DNA from: Trachythela sp. YZ-2020
Taxonomy: Eukaryota; Cnidaria; Anthozoa; Malacalcyonacea; Clavulariidae
DNA length: 64,000 bases
Direction: 5' to 3'
Assembly: GCA_016169945.1 (NCBI GenBank)
Contig: JADLSH010000190.1
Coordinates: 2,480,001-2,544,000 of the forward strand
A program made the translations under genes and the position numbers. Position 1 is the stretch's first letter. Every line of letters starts with the position of its first letter. The notes below the pieces were generated by a model. That model was not told the DNA's origin, did no database searches, and saw only the letters and a list, made by a program, of their open reading frames with translations. Shown one piece after another: positions 11,200 to 21,904 of the stretch.

Positions 11200-13466
11200 C
11201 AAACCAGTATTTAAAGAGAAATTCAACGCGAAAGTTGAGTTAATTTATGGGTGTTTATTACCGTGGTATCAAGACAACGATACGGTGGTGAGTTCCTTTG
11301 TGTTTTGCTCATGAATTATTAATGAGTTTGAGAAGTAAGAATACAGGTGTCATCTGCAGGCCTTAGACGAAGGAGAATGTATCATAATTCAGAAAGCAGG
11401 ACGGTTAGTTTATACCAGAACAGTTTCTCTATAATTATGTAAGCAATGTGATTAGATCTAGCATAATTATGCTAGTTTAGCATAATTCTATCATTTGAGG
11501 AAGAGGTTTAACATAATGAAAAATTTAGCACAATTTTAGGATAAAGTTACAGGATAAGCATTTGTGTAGTATAATGATAAAATACCTCCTTTTAAAACCT
11601 TGAACGAGCCTTTTTTGAAGAAAAAAGCCTGAAAATCTTGCCAACACTGGTTATTTCAAGCCAAATTAATTCCCTAGTCTTTTATTCTTACACATTCTCT
11701 ATTTCAGCGACCAGTTGTGAGGGCTTGCGGATGAAGCAAGCGCTCGCTCTTTATAACTTTTATTAAACATTAACAGCACTGCGGCTTGTTAAAGGGTTGA
11801 CATATTTAACAATTTAACAAATTTAGATTAACATTTTAAAGTAAATTTATACGGATTCCACAATTTACCCTAATTTTATAGCATAAAGCGTTTGGGACAT
11901 TCTTCCTGGCTACATCCGCGACACGTCAATACCTTTAGCTTACTTTAAAACCTCAATATTTAACACTACTTCGACCTTCTAGAACATATTTATAATCCGG
12001 ACAAACCAAGAACATTGAGGTCAGTGTGCGTCAAATGCATGCCACTTCACTCGATCTCTCAAAGTTTATCTGTAAGAACATGTTGTTGACGTTTTGGCAA
12101 AAGGCAATTCTTGTATTCATGTAGAATTAATGTTAGTGTTTGTTGGGGACCCCGTTATTGGAGTTTATTTCTGTGGTCATGAAGTCCCTGCCTATGCCTA
12201 CAGGTACTGTTTTGTAAATTGTGTTATATTTTTAGCGAGATTTACGTTTGTTGTGCCTGGCAAATCTTGTAAATAAATGCATGAAAAAAAGAGTGGCAAA
12301 TCGCTCTCCTGCTTTCACTAGGGAGAGATGCAATAGGGATCAGTAATACATAGACCAGATTCTGAAAGCTATACAGCAACAGAATCGAAAGAGCGGTTCA
12401 GAGATAAAATCGAAAGCCTCCGTTATATGTAAGCAAGGCTTGAGAACGTCGGCCAGCATGGCAGCATGCTACCAGGAAATCGTTTTTACCTCACAGGAAT
12501 TTTTTAAGAAAGGCAAAAAATCAAGAATGAGGTTTGACATATTTATAAGTTCTAACGTTGTTGGCATTCAACAATGTGGCGCAGTGCCAAAGTGATGCAA
12601 GAGGCATGTTAATATAGTTAAATACAACAAGAAAGGGAAAAAATACTTGATTTCAAGTGTTTTTGAATGTTTTTGTGCCAGCATAGAGGCCGCCTGGGTT
12701 TTGGCGACTTGGGTCACGACCATTGCATAATTGCATGCATTGGTTTTGCTGAAAGCACACACTGTTGGAAGTTGAAATTTGACAGGAAATGTTTTGGGTC
12801 TGAACTACTGCTGACTGGAGGGAAAATATTTTATCAAGGCTTGTATGTAAGAAACGAATTTTAAAAAGAAGTATTAAAAATTTTGTTGTAACATTTTTCA
12901 ACTGAACTGGCTAAAGTGCGCTGGTGTAAAACGTTCTGTCAGGACGAAAATAATGAGAGCTAAAGCACGCCAGTTTGACTCTCAAAATTCAAGGTGGACC
13001 ACTGCAATACACATCAAGATTCGATGAGGAAATTAAGGCAATTATCGATCGTATTTATCGCGCCCATGGCGGACACTAGGGGTGGCAAGCCCCCCTGCCA
13101 GCATCCCCCCTACCTTTCCCCCTATAATGCGTAGCCTTTGCATGATAGTTGAATAACTGTGCAACAAAGCTGTAAGTCTGTAACAATGAGTTTACAACCG
13201 TTAAAGCCTCGATAGGTTATTATTTAAGTAAATTTGATTCAATTTAAGCCAAAACAATTCTTAGACTATTCTAAAAACAGAGATTTGCGGTAATATGTTC
13301 GCAACCTAAATTCGCACCCCAAAATTTCGCGAAGTGTACGCCCGCGCTTACTTTTAATTACTTCTATTTAAACTGCATGTGACTTCTATATATAAAGTTA
13401 TAAACTGTTCTTGCTAGAGGGCCATTCGTTTTTCCTCTATACAATGTTACTGATTACTGTATGTCT
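11200..13466. other. Stretch without recognised genes
   Basis: Both strands show only short unrelated frames. The frames around 12094-12276 and 12653-12901 have no recognisable domain, and opposite-strand frames overlap in the second, which argues for chance. No bounded repeat was seen. Confidence 0.45.
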
Positions 13467-13515
13467 ACTCGAGGAAACCAGAGTACCTGGAGAAAGGCTG
13501 TGGTGTTCGGTAGAT
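13467..13515 (-). repeat. Fragment of tRNA-derived SINE (family M)
   Basis: The plus-strand text GAGGAAACCAGAGTACCTGG matches the GAGGAAACCGGAGTGCCCGG box of the fuller copy 200 bases downstream. It is therefore a truncated second copy. Confidence 0.5.
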
Positions 13516-13695
13516 TATATACATACATTATTCAGCTCACTCCCCACTGGGGATTTTCAGTGACCGATTACATCAAGTATCTCGCTTACCTATATATTAT
13601 GTATACGTAGCTTACATTTATACATTATCTATTTTGACAACAATTGTGATATTACTTTCCTAATCTGTATATCCTAACCCACCCAATCAACTTTC

Positions 13696-13860
13696 CCTGT
13701 GGGAGGAAACCGGAGTGCCCGGAGAAAACCCACGACTTTCGGCAGAGCGTTGACTTACTCTTTTCACATGAGTGTGATGAGTAAAGTCATCAGCGAGAAT
13801 CGAACTCAAGACTCAGAGGTGAAAGGCGCTTGTCCTGACGACTGCGCCACCGAAGCCCCA
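13696..13860 (-). repeat. tRNA-derived SINE (family M)
   Basis: On the minus strand the element begins GGGGCTTCGGTGGCGCAGTC (box A-like) and has GAGTTCGATTCTCG (box B-like) at tRNA spacing. A body follows, ending in GGGTTTTCTCCGGGCACTCC and GGTTTCCTCCCACAG. That last motif is a widespread conserved SINE segment in marine invertebrates (from memory, not searched). The tRNA fold is degenerate, so this is not a functional tRNA. Confidence 0.7.
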
Positions 13861-14024
13861 TATATGATACTTAGATGATACTTTGAAACTACCTACAGTT
13901 AGGGAGTGGAAATTTAGGCAATTAATTTAGTTTGGTTAAGAAACTTGATAGTATACTGACAGCAATATACCCATTTATAATGTCAAGATTTTTTCTCGGC
14001 ATCTCACCCATACCTGCCACAGGT

Positions 14025-14118
14025 TCAATTCCTGCCAGAGGGCCTAAGTTGCATTTTTCGCAACTGCTCCTGGCTAGGTCTAAAAACGTATATAAATTTT
14101 TGTTCGAGTTATTCATTC
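14025..14118 (+). repeat. 3' part of tRNA-derived SINE (family A)
   Basis: It shares GCCAGAGGGCCTAAGTTGCA, TTTTTCGCAACTGCTCCTGG and CTAGGTCTAAAAA with the full copy at 31127-31270. Its tRNA-like head is mostly lost; only the box B region remains. Confidence 0.7.
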
Positions 14119-14946
14119 ATAATGTCTACAATGCCAATATTGACTTTTGCACATTCTTTTGCTGACAAACGGCTAATGGACTATTGATTAGAAAAGAATG
14201 CCTTTAATGCATGAATCTTATAAAACATCATACTCAAAAGTACTGTGTCTATATTTACATTGGCCATATATAGACACCTACATGCACAAAGGCTTTTATA
14301 CTGTAAGATCTACAACAAAACTTACATAGAAGAACCTATATTTTAATTAAAAACCTGTTACACTAATATTTTCTACTTTAGATGCCCTTGACATAAGAAC
14401 CTGTTTTAACAATTTAGGCTAAACAAGAAATTCATATATCAAAGATCATAAGCTCTATGACCACGGTTGTACAGAGGCCCGAACAAACTGACAATTGAAA
14501 TGCGTTAGTCATGAGGAAATTCTTGAACGGATCTAAATGGGTCTAATCAAACACGGATTATACTGTTTGTTCCTGACTACAATAGAATAGTAATACGTCA
14601 CATAGTAGATCTAGTAGTAGCTTCCCAGTGAAGAGCCTTTGCTCGAAACATAAATTAAAATTAACCCGAAGCTTGCCCTATGTCATAGTCAGGGAATCTG
14701 CTTATTTTGATAGTTTAGGTTATTTTAAGAACTTTGGTTATATATTTTGACCATATCGACACTCTCCGCCGCAGAGGCTTATTAAATTTTTTCGTTATTA
14801 TGGATAATAATGGTGACAGACATATATATAATAGTGGTAATGTAGGGATAGTAGAGGACATTCAATGGCACGCGACAGGGGGTAAGACGTTTCCTCCTCC
14901 CTTCATTCTTTGCGCGCTCCCCTTATTCTCTCAAAACGTCGTGTAA

Positions 14947-15120
14947 AGGTGCGTTCACACACAGCGATTTGTCGGGCCGATTTTAGGTTTTGCTGAATGT
15001 TAATGACGAATATTTTCAGTTGATGATGTCACCAGATGACGTTTGCCACGTATTTTTCAAATATCATTAACGTGCATCTGAAATCGGCCCGACAAATCGC
15101 AATGTGTGGACGTACGTACT
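14947..15120. mobile_element. MITE with TAA target duplication (Harbinger-like)
   Basis: The inverted arms are CGATTTGTCGGGCCGATTT (left) and AAATCGGCCCGACAAATCG (right), with outer ends AGGTGCGTTCACAC and GTGTGGACGTACGTACT. TAA flanks both sides (14944-14946 and 15121-15123), compatible with a PIF/Harbinger-type insertion. Non-coding. Confidence 0.6.
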
Positions 15121-15672
15121 TAAGACTACTAAAAATGCTTGAAACGTCGTGTAAAACTACTTAAAAATGCTCGCAAGCCTCTGGGGAGGACAGTGCTATA
15201 GCGATATAAGACTTTTGTGCTAAAATCGAAAAATGTAAGCAAATTCGAAAGAACTTTGAAAAAAATACAATGACTATGACATAGGCACTTTAAAATTAAA
15301 ATTAACCTGTCTTTAAGAAAAATCATGAACTATTCTTGAATGCGTAAAGCAACTCACATGAATGTCACTACCCGTAAAACACTTTATGTTACGTTCATCT
15401 AGAAACTACTATAACTATATTACATGCAGCCAGTTAATTAACATAATGCTTATATATGTATTTGAACTTAACACACAAAAATGATGAAAACACCATTCAT
15501 CAATGTGAAAATGTTCAATTAAACTATACCTTTCAGGGCTAACACCTGGGGAAAGACTTAAATGCTTAATGTGCCCTTGTACTTTAATGGGACAACCTAA
15601 AGACTTGCTAATGGCATTAATGGATACTGGGCTTCTCACCTGCCTACATTAAAGAAGAGTGCTTTTAGTTTA

Positions 15673-16565
15673 AAGGTGACATGACACGAAAATTATTATT
15701 GCTTGATTTGAAACTATAATGTGGAATATCAATTTGCAGCTTTTTCATATTTCATCTATTAAGTTATTGGGATATTTACACTATTTATTCAAGTGAGATA
15801 ACTTATGGCTCGTCTTTTTCTAATTAACATATCATAGTTCGAAAACCCCCCCTTTCTTAAGGGGGGGGGGTATAAACCTTCTCAAAAAAGACAAGAAAGG
15901 GTAGGATGACATTTTTTGTAATAATGGGGGGTTATAGAAAAGGGGTGGGTTGATTTAAAAAGGGGGGGATGAGCAAAAAAAGCTGTCATAAAAATTGTAG
16001 AACAAGCGTTTTTTTCTCCTAAAAATAAATGTTGAGTTCATGTTGATTATTTTGTTGATGGAAGTTTCTTTGGATATTACACAACCTTAATATTAATTCT
16101 GCACCATTTGCAGGTGTCAACCTGTCAAATTTTGCTCTCTGAAAAAAGTTGTTGTAAAAGGGGGGATGAAAAGTTTTAAAAAATGGAGGACATTGGTAAA
16201 AGGGGTGGGGAGAAATTTAAAAAAAGGGGGGATATAGCCCTTCCGAACTATGCATATTCGAAATCCTTCTCTATTCTTAAGATTATTGAACGAAATCGCA
16301 TGAAACTTTGCATATTGTTACAGTTCATGAAAGTGAACATCGAAGGCAAGTAACGAGTGATTTTGTTCAATAATTTTAAAGATGCAGACGATTTTCAAAT
16401 ATGTTGATTAGAAAAACGAGCCATAAGTTATCTCATTTGAATATCACATAAGTCTAAATATCTCAAGAACTAGGTGAAATATGGAAAAACTGTAAATTGA
16501 TATTCCACATTATGTTAAGAGTACTTTCAAATCAAGCAATAATAATTTTCATGTCATGTCACCTT
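15673..16565. mobile_element. Long-arm MITE, TA target, AAGGTGAC ends
   Basis: The left end reads AAGGTGACATGACACGAAAA and continues TTATTATTGCTTGATTTGAAA. The right end is the inverse, TTTCAAATCAAGCAATAATA...ATGTCATGTCACCTT. TA flanks both termini. Further in, GAGATAACTTATGGCTCGT and ACGAGCCATAAGTTATCTC extend the palindrome. The interior carries runs of G (AAGGGGGGGG). TIR and TA target point to a Tc1/mariner-type non-autonomous element. Confidence 0.75.
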
Positions 16566-16568
16566 TAA

Positions 16569-17330
16569 CCCATGAAGCTGCCAATGTGCCCCAACATAGG
16601 ACAGAATAAAATAGGGAACATTGCCACTAATGGGTTATGGTTTAAACTGACCAAATCTGCAACAGTGGCAGACAATTCGCAAATACTGGGGGTGAGAAAT
16701 CAGGCTGCCAACACATACTTAAATGTAATTAATGCTCATGTGGTTAATGAAAATGATATCAGGCTTTCACGGTTGAAAAACCTTGAATATATTGGGGAAT
16801 GCGACTATAAATGTGACTGCCAGGTTTGTGAATAATCATTACTGCACAGAGAAGGATGTAGTGAAGTTGGGATGGCTTCCCACTTTGGAGAGAACTCAAT
16901 TTAACTTACTGAGGAGCGCCCATAAGTCAATTTATAATCCCTCGTGGCCTAAATACCTGGCATTAGAAATGCATGAACCATCAAGGTGTTTACGCTCCAG
17001 TTCTGCCCCCCAATTTACTATACCTATGATTAAGAACACATTTCAGGATTGTGCCGCAAGTTTGTTTAATAATCTGCCTGCAGACATTCAATCATGTTCT
17101 GACGAACATTGTTTTAATGGTCAAGTTAGAGCAACTTTAATGGATAATGCAAAGCAAAGACTGACTTCTTGACAGCTTTGACTTTTTTAACATTATTTTA
17201 GTATTATAAGTAGGCTAAATTATACATAATTAACTTAGGTTAATTTAGATAGATAATTATAGTTAGTATCGCAGATTTAGAGCTACCATGTAGAGATACT
17301 GTGATTAAACTGTTATTATTATTATTAAAA
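16569..17330 (+). mobile_element. 3' end of a non-LTR retrotransposon (CR1/L2-like), decayed
   Basis: The frame 16783-17172 encodes a typical C-terminal tail of a LINE reverse transcriptase. It has KLGWLPTLERTQFNLLRSAH, YNPSWPKYL, then a block with FQDCAASLFNNLPADIQ. The ORF ends at 17172 and is followed by a short AT-rich 3' region ending in (TTA/ATT)n at about 17311-17328, which is how such elements usually end. An overlapping earlier frame (16572-16835) runs into it out of phase, so the copy is frameshifted and dead. The MITE at 15673-16565 abuts it and may have split it. Confidence 0.65.
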
Positions 17331-18539
17331 GTCACCCCCCTTCGCTCCACTGTTGAAAGTTTGTATCGCACAACAGAGATATGAGTCACACATTTTTTTA
17401 TATTTTCTATATGTTTACCACAGTCAAACTTCAAACAAGCATCTATATAAGAGAGGTGTCCTTTTTACTGTTGTGTAGGACTTAGGAAACTCACTCCTTA
17501 ATATAAAGGTGACCATATTAGAGAGCTGTCCTTAAGGAGTGGCTTGATTGTATGAAATTTCAGGTGCATAACGTTGAAACCTTTCATTCAGGCCTTAATG
17601 CTTCCCCCAACCTGTGCAACTGGTCTGGGATATTGAGTGTAAAATCACGAGTCAATATTTTTGTAGCCAAGCAGTTCAACACTCCTTGGCACTCCTTTAT
17701 AGAAACAAACACCAACCCACATTGGGTTTCACTGCTCCTATGTGGGAGGTTATGCATACCTTCTGTCAACGCCTAATTCAAAATACCCACATCTCATTAA
17801 CAATAAGCCCACTGAATTTTGAAAATACAAAGATTGGTATGTTAGCGTATTAATTCCCTCAAATAAGCTTGGTAAACGGGGCTGTAATAGATTTAGCAAA
17901 CTATACATTTCATTGGAAAGTTCTACAGCGTGTGCTAATGCGTTTTTAAGCAAGAAGAACCGTTTAATATTTAGTGTTATTTACCCTCAAATATAACAAC
18001 ACGCTGGAAAGTAGCCAATTCATTCACTCGTATTTTAAATATTTCACCATAATTAAAATGCTACCCCTAGTTATCTCTGTCCTTTAATCATTTAAACACA
18101 TTTTAGCAAAAGACAAAACTCAAAAAAGGGTTGACTTTTCGTTTAATATTTGTAGAGGGAAAATATCTGGACATCAAACCAACAAGAAATGTAATTTAAT
18201 GCCACCTTTATAACATGAAAACATTTGTAAACAAGGTCGCAAGGGTATTGTCGCATTACATATTATTATAAGCAAAATTGCGATAATTTCACTCGATTAT
18301 TATAAAAGCTCGCGAACTGTTTATCGAATACAATAGAAAATATTTGATATCTCAATAGCAAAACGTCAAAACAATTGTACAATTCCGGTTTAGTGAAAGG
18401 ACATGCATTCATGCATTTGATCGCAGCTTAAACAACAATATAAGCGATTTACGACACAAGAGTTCGGGTCAATTTTAATTCCCAACTATTCTTTAAAATT
18501 TCTACTATAGATCGTAATGTTTTGGTGTATAACGCTTAC
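17331..18539. other. Stretch without recognised genes
   Basis: The open frames on both strands overlap one another at 17552-17953 without any domain. I looked here for the next exon of the RING-encoding exon at 18540-18691 and found none that joins in phase with a recognisable second RING half. Confidence 0.4.
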
Positions 18540-18691
18540 CCAAAAGGTTCAAAATGATCGTTCAGGCAGGATTCACAAAATCGGTGGCCACAGGACGAAA
18601 TCTGGACCGGTTTTCGTAAGGGCAATCCACACAGTCCACAAAGTAGGTTCTCCTTGACGGGGCTACAAAAATTCGCATCAATTCCCGGCAT
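18540..18691 (-). CDS. Exon 1 of a second TRAF-like gene (RING first half), remainder not found
   Basis: On the minus strand an ATG at 18691 opens about 50 codons. They contain the first six zinc ligands of a RING finger: C18, C21 (LLCGLCGLPL), then SSCGHRFCESCL with C34, H36, C39 and C42. The frame ends EPFG at a good splice donor (GG|GTAAGC, donor at 18534-18539). The CGHRFCESCL wording is typical of TRAF RINGs. A complete TRAF gene lies upstream on the same strand, 3.2 kb away, so this may be a tandem relative. The second RING half, zinc fingers and MATH domain should lie at lower coordinates. I did not find them down to position 1, so the intron may be very long, the gene may extend out of the window, or this may be a relic. 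Other RING families remain possible. Confidence 0.6.
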
Positions 18692-19140
18692 ATTTCGGCT
18701 TCGATCGCCGCTTTTTCGGGCTTAAAATCTTCTCCGATTTACCACAAATTGTAGGCTGTATCTCATTCTGTCTTCCTTTAAGGTTTAAAGTTTCTTTATA
18801 AGATGAAAGTCTTTTTAAATCAACCAAAATGGTGACATCCAAAGCTGTATTTGAAAATAAGCAAGTTCTGCAACTTCCAACTTGCATAAATTATGTTAAT
18901 TAGTAGTCACATGGTACGTTCTGGAATGCCGGAATTTATTCTGTTTTGCATATCACCGCCGGAGCTGCGCGATTTCCGAGCGTGCCAACGTACATGGGCA
19001 AATTTCCTGTGCCACCGGCATTCATTGCATCCAGCTAGGTTTCACCACGGCTTCACTAAGCGCTATCATGCAGCATAATATGTTGGTCAATAAGCAGTTA
19101 TCGGAGCGAGAAAAATAAATTCTTGCTCCTAATTTTAGTG

Positions 19141-19200
19141 TCGACGTTTCTAAATTTGGCCACCAAATTATATAATTTGGCCACCAAATTATATTTGCTG
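19141..19200. repeat. Short tandem repeat
   Basis: AATTTGGCCACCAAATTATAT occurs twice in direct tandem. Each unit is itself partly palindromic (TTTGG/CCAAA). Confidence 0.55.
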
Positions 19201-19284
19201 ATCCGATTGCATTGTACCCAGCGATTCTATCTTAATCACGAACCTAAATCTACTTGAAGGATTGTCTATAAAATTGTGGGAACA

Positions 19285-19400
19285 GAACTAATCGGCTAAC
19301 GCATGTTTTATGTTTATGTCTTATGTTTATGTGTGGCCCCATCAAATTCACATTTCGGTGATAACTCACATGCCTAGTTGCCACTATACTGATAAGTATC
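19285..19400 (+). repeat. Dispersed repeat family F; paralogous empty site of a hAT insertion
   Basis: GGCTAACGCATGTTTT...ATCAAATTCACATTTCGG...CACATGCCTAGTTGCCACT matches the sequence on both sides of the hAT-like element at 50655-51143. It therefore represents the related site without the insertion. Confidence 0.55.
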
Positions 19401-20050
19401 AATTGCGTCCACTACCCCCTTTTAGATAATGCTTTTTGAATGTGCAATAATTGCATAAAGCAGCCTATTTTTAGTAGGGTCCAATTAGAGTGTCTTCCAA
19501 TTAGAGTGTCTTCAGGAGAGCGAAAAAATATACGATTGCTGTCGCCTCCTCACCGACTGAATTGAAACAAGTGTCAGCCAAGGGTGGCAATGGAAAATGA
19601 TGAAAATGGAAAATGATGGTACATAGATCTGAAAACGATAACAGATAGGATATTTTCAGGCCGGAAACAAAACACAGCGGATAACGATTAGTCAGATAAG
19701 TAGAATTTATGATTATATGCGAATTGCAATGCTGGTAGGGCTTCCGTTCCCTCTTAGACGTTTTCAGGGAAATCCTAGGCCTTCTTAGGTGTGTTCATTG
19801 AACTTATCCCTGGTGGGAAACGGAACTAGCCCACTGAACTAGCCTTATAGAGATGGCTGCGGAGGAGGCTATCAAATGATATCCTATATAATTATATTTT
19901 GCCTCTTCGAGTTTCTAAGGATGGTCAAAGGTCAAGAAATCGCAATAATTTATTCAGTCTATTTCTACTTATCTTGAAGATTAAGGAAATATCTGGTATA
20001 TGTCAGTTCTAAGAAGGAAGTAGCTCTAAATTCCTTGACACTTGCGTCAT

Positions 20051-20403
20051 GGTAGCCTCCTCCGCAGGCAACTCTTGGGGAAAAAACTTGTAATGTAGCG
20101 AATATTATCGAATATTATCTTGTAATGTAGCGAATATTTCGAATATTGTCGAATTTACTATTTTGACCGAGCATTAATTTAATAGAAGAATGAGTTCTAA
20201 AGTTAGGTGACAATTAGGGATAACTGGGGCCGAAATATTTGTAGAGGGAAAATATCCCCCCCTAGGCCCTCCCCCCCTAGGTCCTCCCCCCCCTAGGCCC
20301 TCTCCCTACTCAATCATCACACATTCGATATTCGATAATATTCGCTACATTACAAGTTTATTACAAGTTTTTTCCCCAAGAGTTGCCTGCGGAGGAGGCT
20401 AGG
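20051..20403. mobile_element. MITE with TAGCCTCCTCCGCAGGCAAC ends
   Basis: The left end TAGCCTCCTCCGCAGGCAAC, then TCTTGGGGAAAAAACTTG, is mirrored at the right by CCCCAAGAGTTGCCTGCGG and AGGAGGCTA. GTAATGTAGCGAATATT and AATATTCGCTACATTAC form a second inner inverted pair. The middle holds the C-rich tandem at 20255-20311. Non-coding. Confidence 0.7.
20255..20311 (+). repeat. C-rich tandem repeat
   Basis: Units of the type CCCCCCCTAGGCCCT are repeated about three and a half times. The CCCCCC runs on this strand mean G runs on the other. Confidence 0.7.
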
Positions 20404-20564
20404 GTCATGGATGTCTCTGAAGATATCTTCAGACGTTGTCATTGGGAGAGCAATCCTTATTGAGCTTGAGTTAGTTTCGCTTTCATTGCACGAGATACAT
20501 GTTTATGCCACTTGCCACCTTTCACTCACATACACAATTTAAATGCTTGGTTACTTTTTTTCAG

Positions 20565-20870
20565 AACAAGATGTGTTCGCAACAGGCTTATAGCAAGCTT
20601 GTCAACAAGTAACAATGTTGTCATTTTATCAAGTTGCTGCAAGGTTTTCACGCACAACTTGTTGACAAGTTGTTGAATTGCAGGACGATAACAAGTTGTT
20701 GGAACAATTTGTAACAGGTCTGTTGAGTCAACAACCTTGTAGCAAGTTCTCAACAAGCCGTTGACAACAAGCTGGGAACAAGCAGTGCGAACACATCCTG
20801 ATAACAAGTTGTTGAAACAGCATTGGTACAAGTCTGCTGCAGGTTTGTTACAACTTGTGCGTTTCTACGT
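20565..20870 (+). mobile_element. ACAAGTTGTT-rich MITE, copy 2
   Basis: It has the same order of blocks as copy 1: AAGATGTGTTCGCAACAG, AACAAGTTGTTGAATTGC, GCAGTGCGAACACATCCTGA, and the terminal CAACTTGTGCGTTTCTACG. It is non-coding; the minus-strand open frame through it is an artefact of the repeat. Confidence 0.7.
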
Positions 20871-21352
20871 GTGTATTGTTGCGTTAATTCTAGTTAGAGA
20901 ATTCCCATAGACCATTGCGCGACTCTCTTTTTGGAGCAACTTGGATTTAAGCTGACATGTAATGTAAAAACACAGTATAGTACAGTTGAAATGAATTTCA
21001 GAATTTTATTATGACATTCTATATAATATAGATTTTCAGTGCATGCTCTTATTTATAGTACTTCAATTATTCATATTCTTTCAATATGGTTCATTTCATT
21101 TCAATGAAACTTATATACTTCAAAGTGAAATGCCTAATATATTTTTACAGTGCAACTCGTTGAATCACTTATAAAAGAGCAATTATAGTAATATCCCGAG
21201 CTCCTTCCTTTTCAGTCTATCGGGGTTTTAAATAAGTTCTAAATTCCCTTCAACATTGGCTGCTCTTCTGTATAGACCATTTGCAGAATAACTTGAGCAT
21301 AGCACAGTGACACACGCATAGCCTCTACTTCATTTTTCGATTTCTTTTGAAT

Positions 21353-21358
21353 TTTATT
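21353..21358 (-). promoter_or_regulatory. Possible poly(A) signal of the TRAF gene
   Basis: TTTATT on the plus strand is AATAAA on the minus strand, about 550 bases beyond the TRAF stop codon. It is a canonical hexamer in a plausible place, but the genome is AT-rich and chance matches are common. Confidence 0.25.
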
Positions 21359-21904
21359 TCGTCTTACGCATTCTTTGAACTTTCTGTCTGTTTTCAAAAG
21401 AATGAAGTCGATGCTATGCGACTAATAGAATTCCCCGCCAATCTTGCAGCCGCCCAGTATGCCGGTTGAACTCAAATGTTATCCCATCTCAGAACGCATT
21501 AAACGGAACGCGCAGTCGAGATTATGACTTAAGCAAAAAGCAAAACAAAGAAATACTAAAGTTAAGCGTGCGACAAGCTTCCACATATATGCAGTGATAA
21601 GCACAAAGTTTACCGAACGGAGCAAATATATATATATACAAAAGAGACTTATTTTCTGCCTTGTCTTTGTTTAGCCATTAGCCTAATAAATACTAGAATA
21701 ATTTTCTAAATACACACACGTGACCTAAATGAACGCAACTGATTGGCCAATAGCGTACGAACATTAGATTCGATTAAATGCTGTGTGAAATAGCATTTTA
21801 CACGACTAAAGTAGCAAAGAAAGACAGTAATTCTACGTCTTGCGTGAAAGCAAAAGGTCAACAAATAAAATAGAAGGCAATTGTTTTTCAAAACAAATGA
21901 AGTT

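Noticed and set aside
16572..16835. Independent 87-codon host gene
   Set aside because: It overlaps out of phase with a LINE reverse-transcriptase tail and is bounded by a MITE; it is most likely decayed element sequence.
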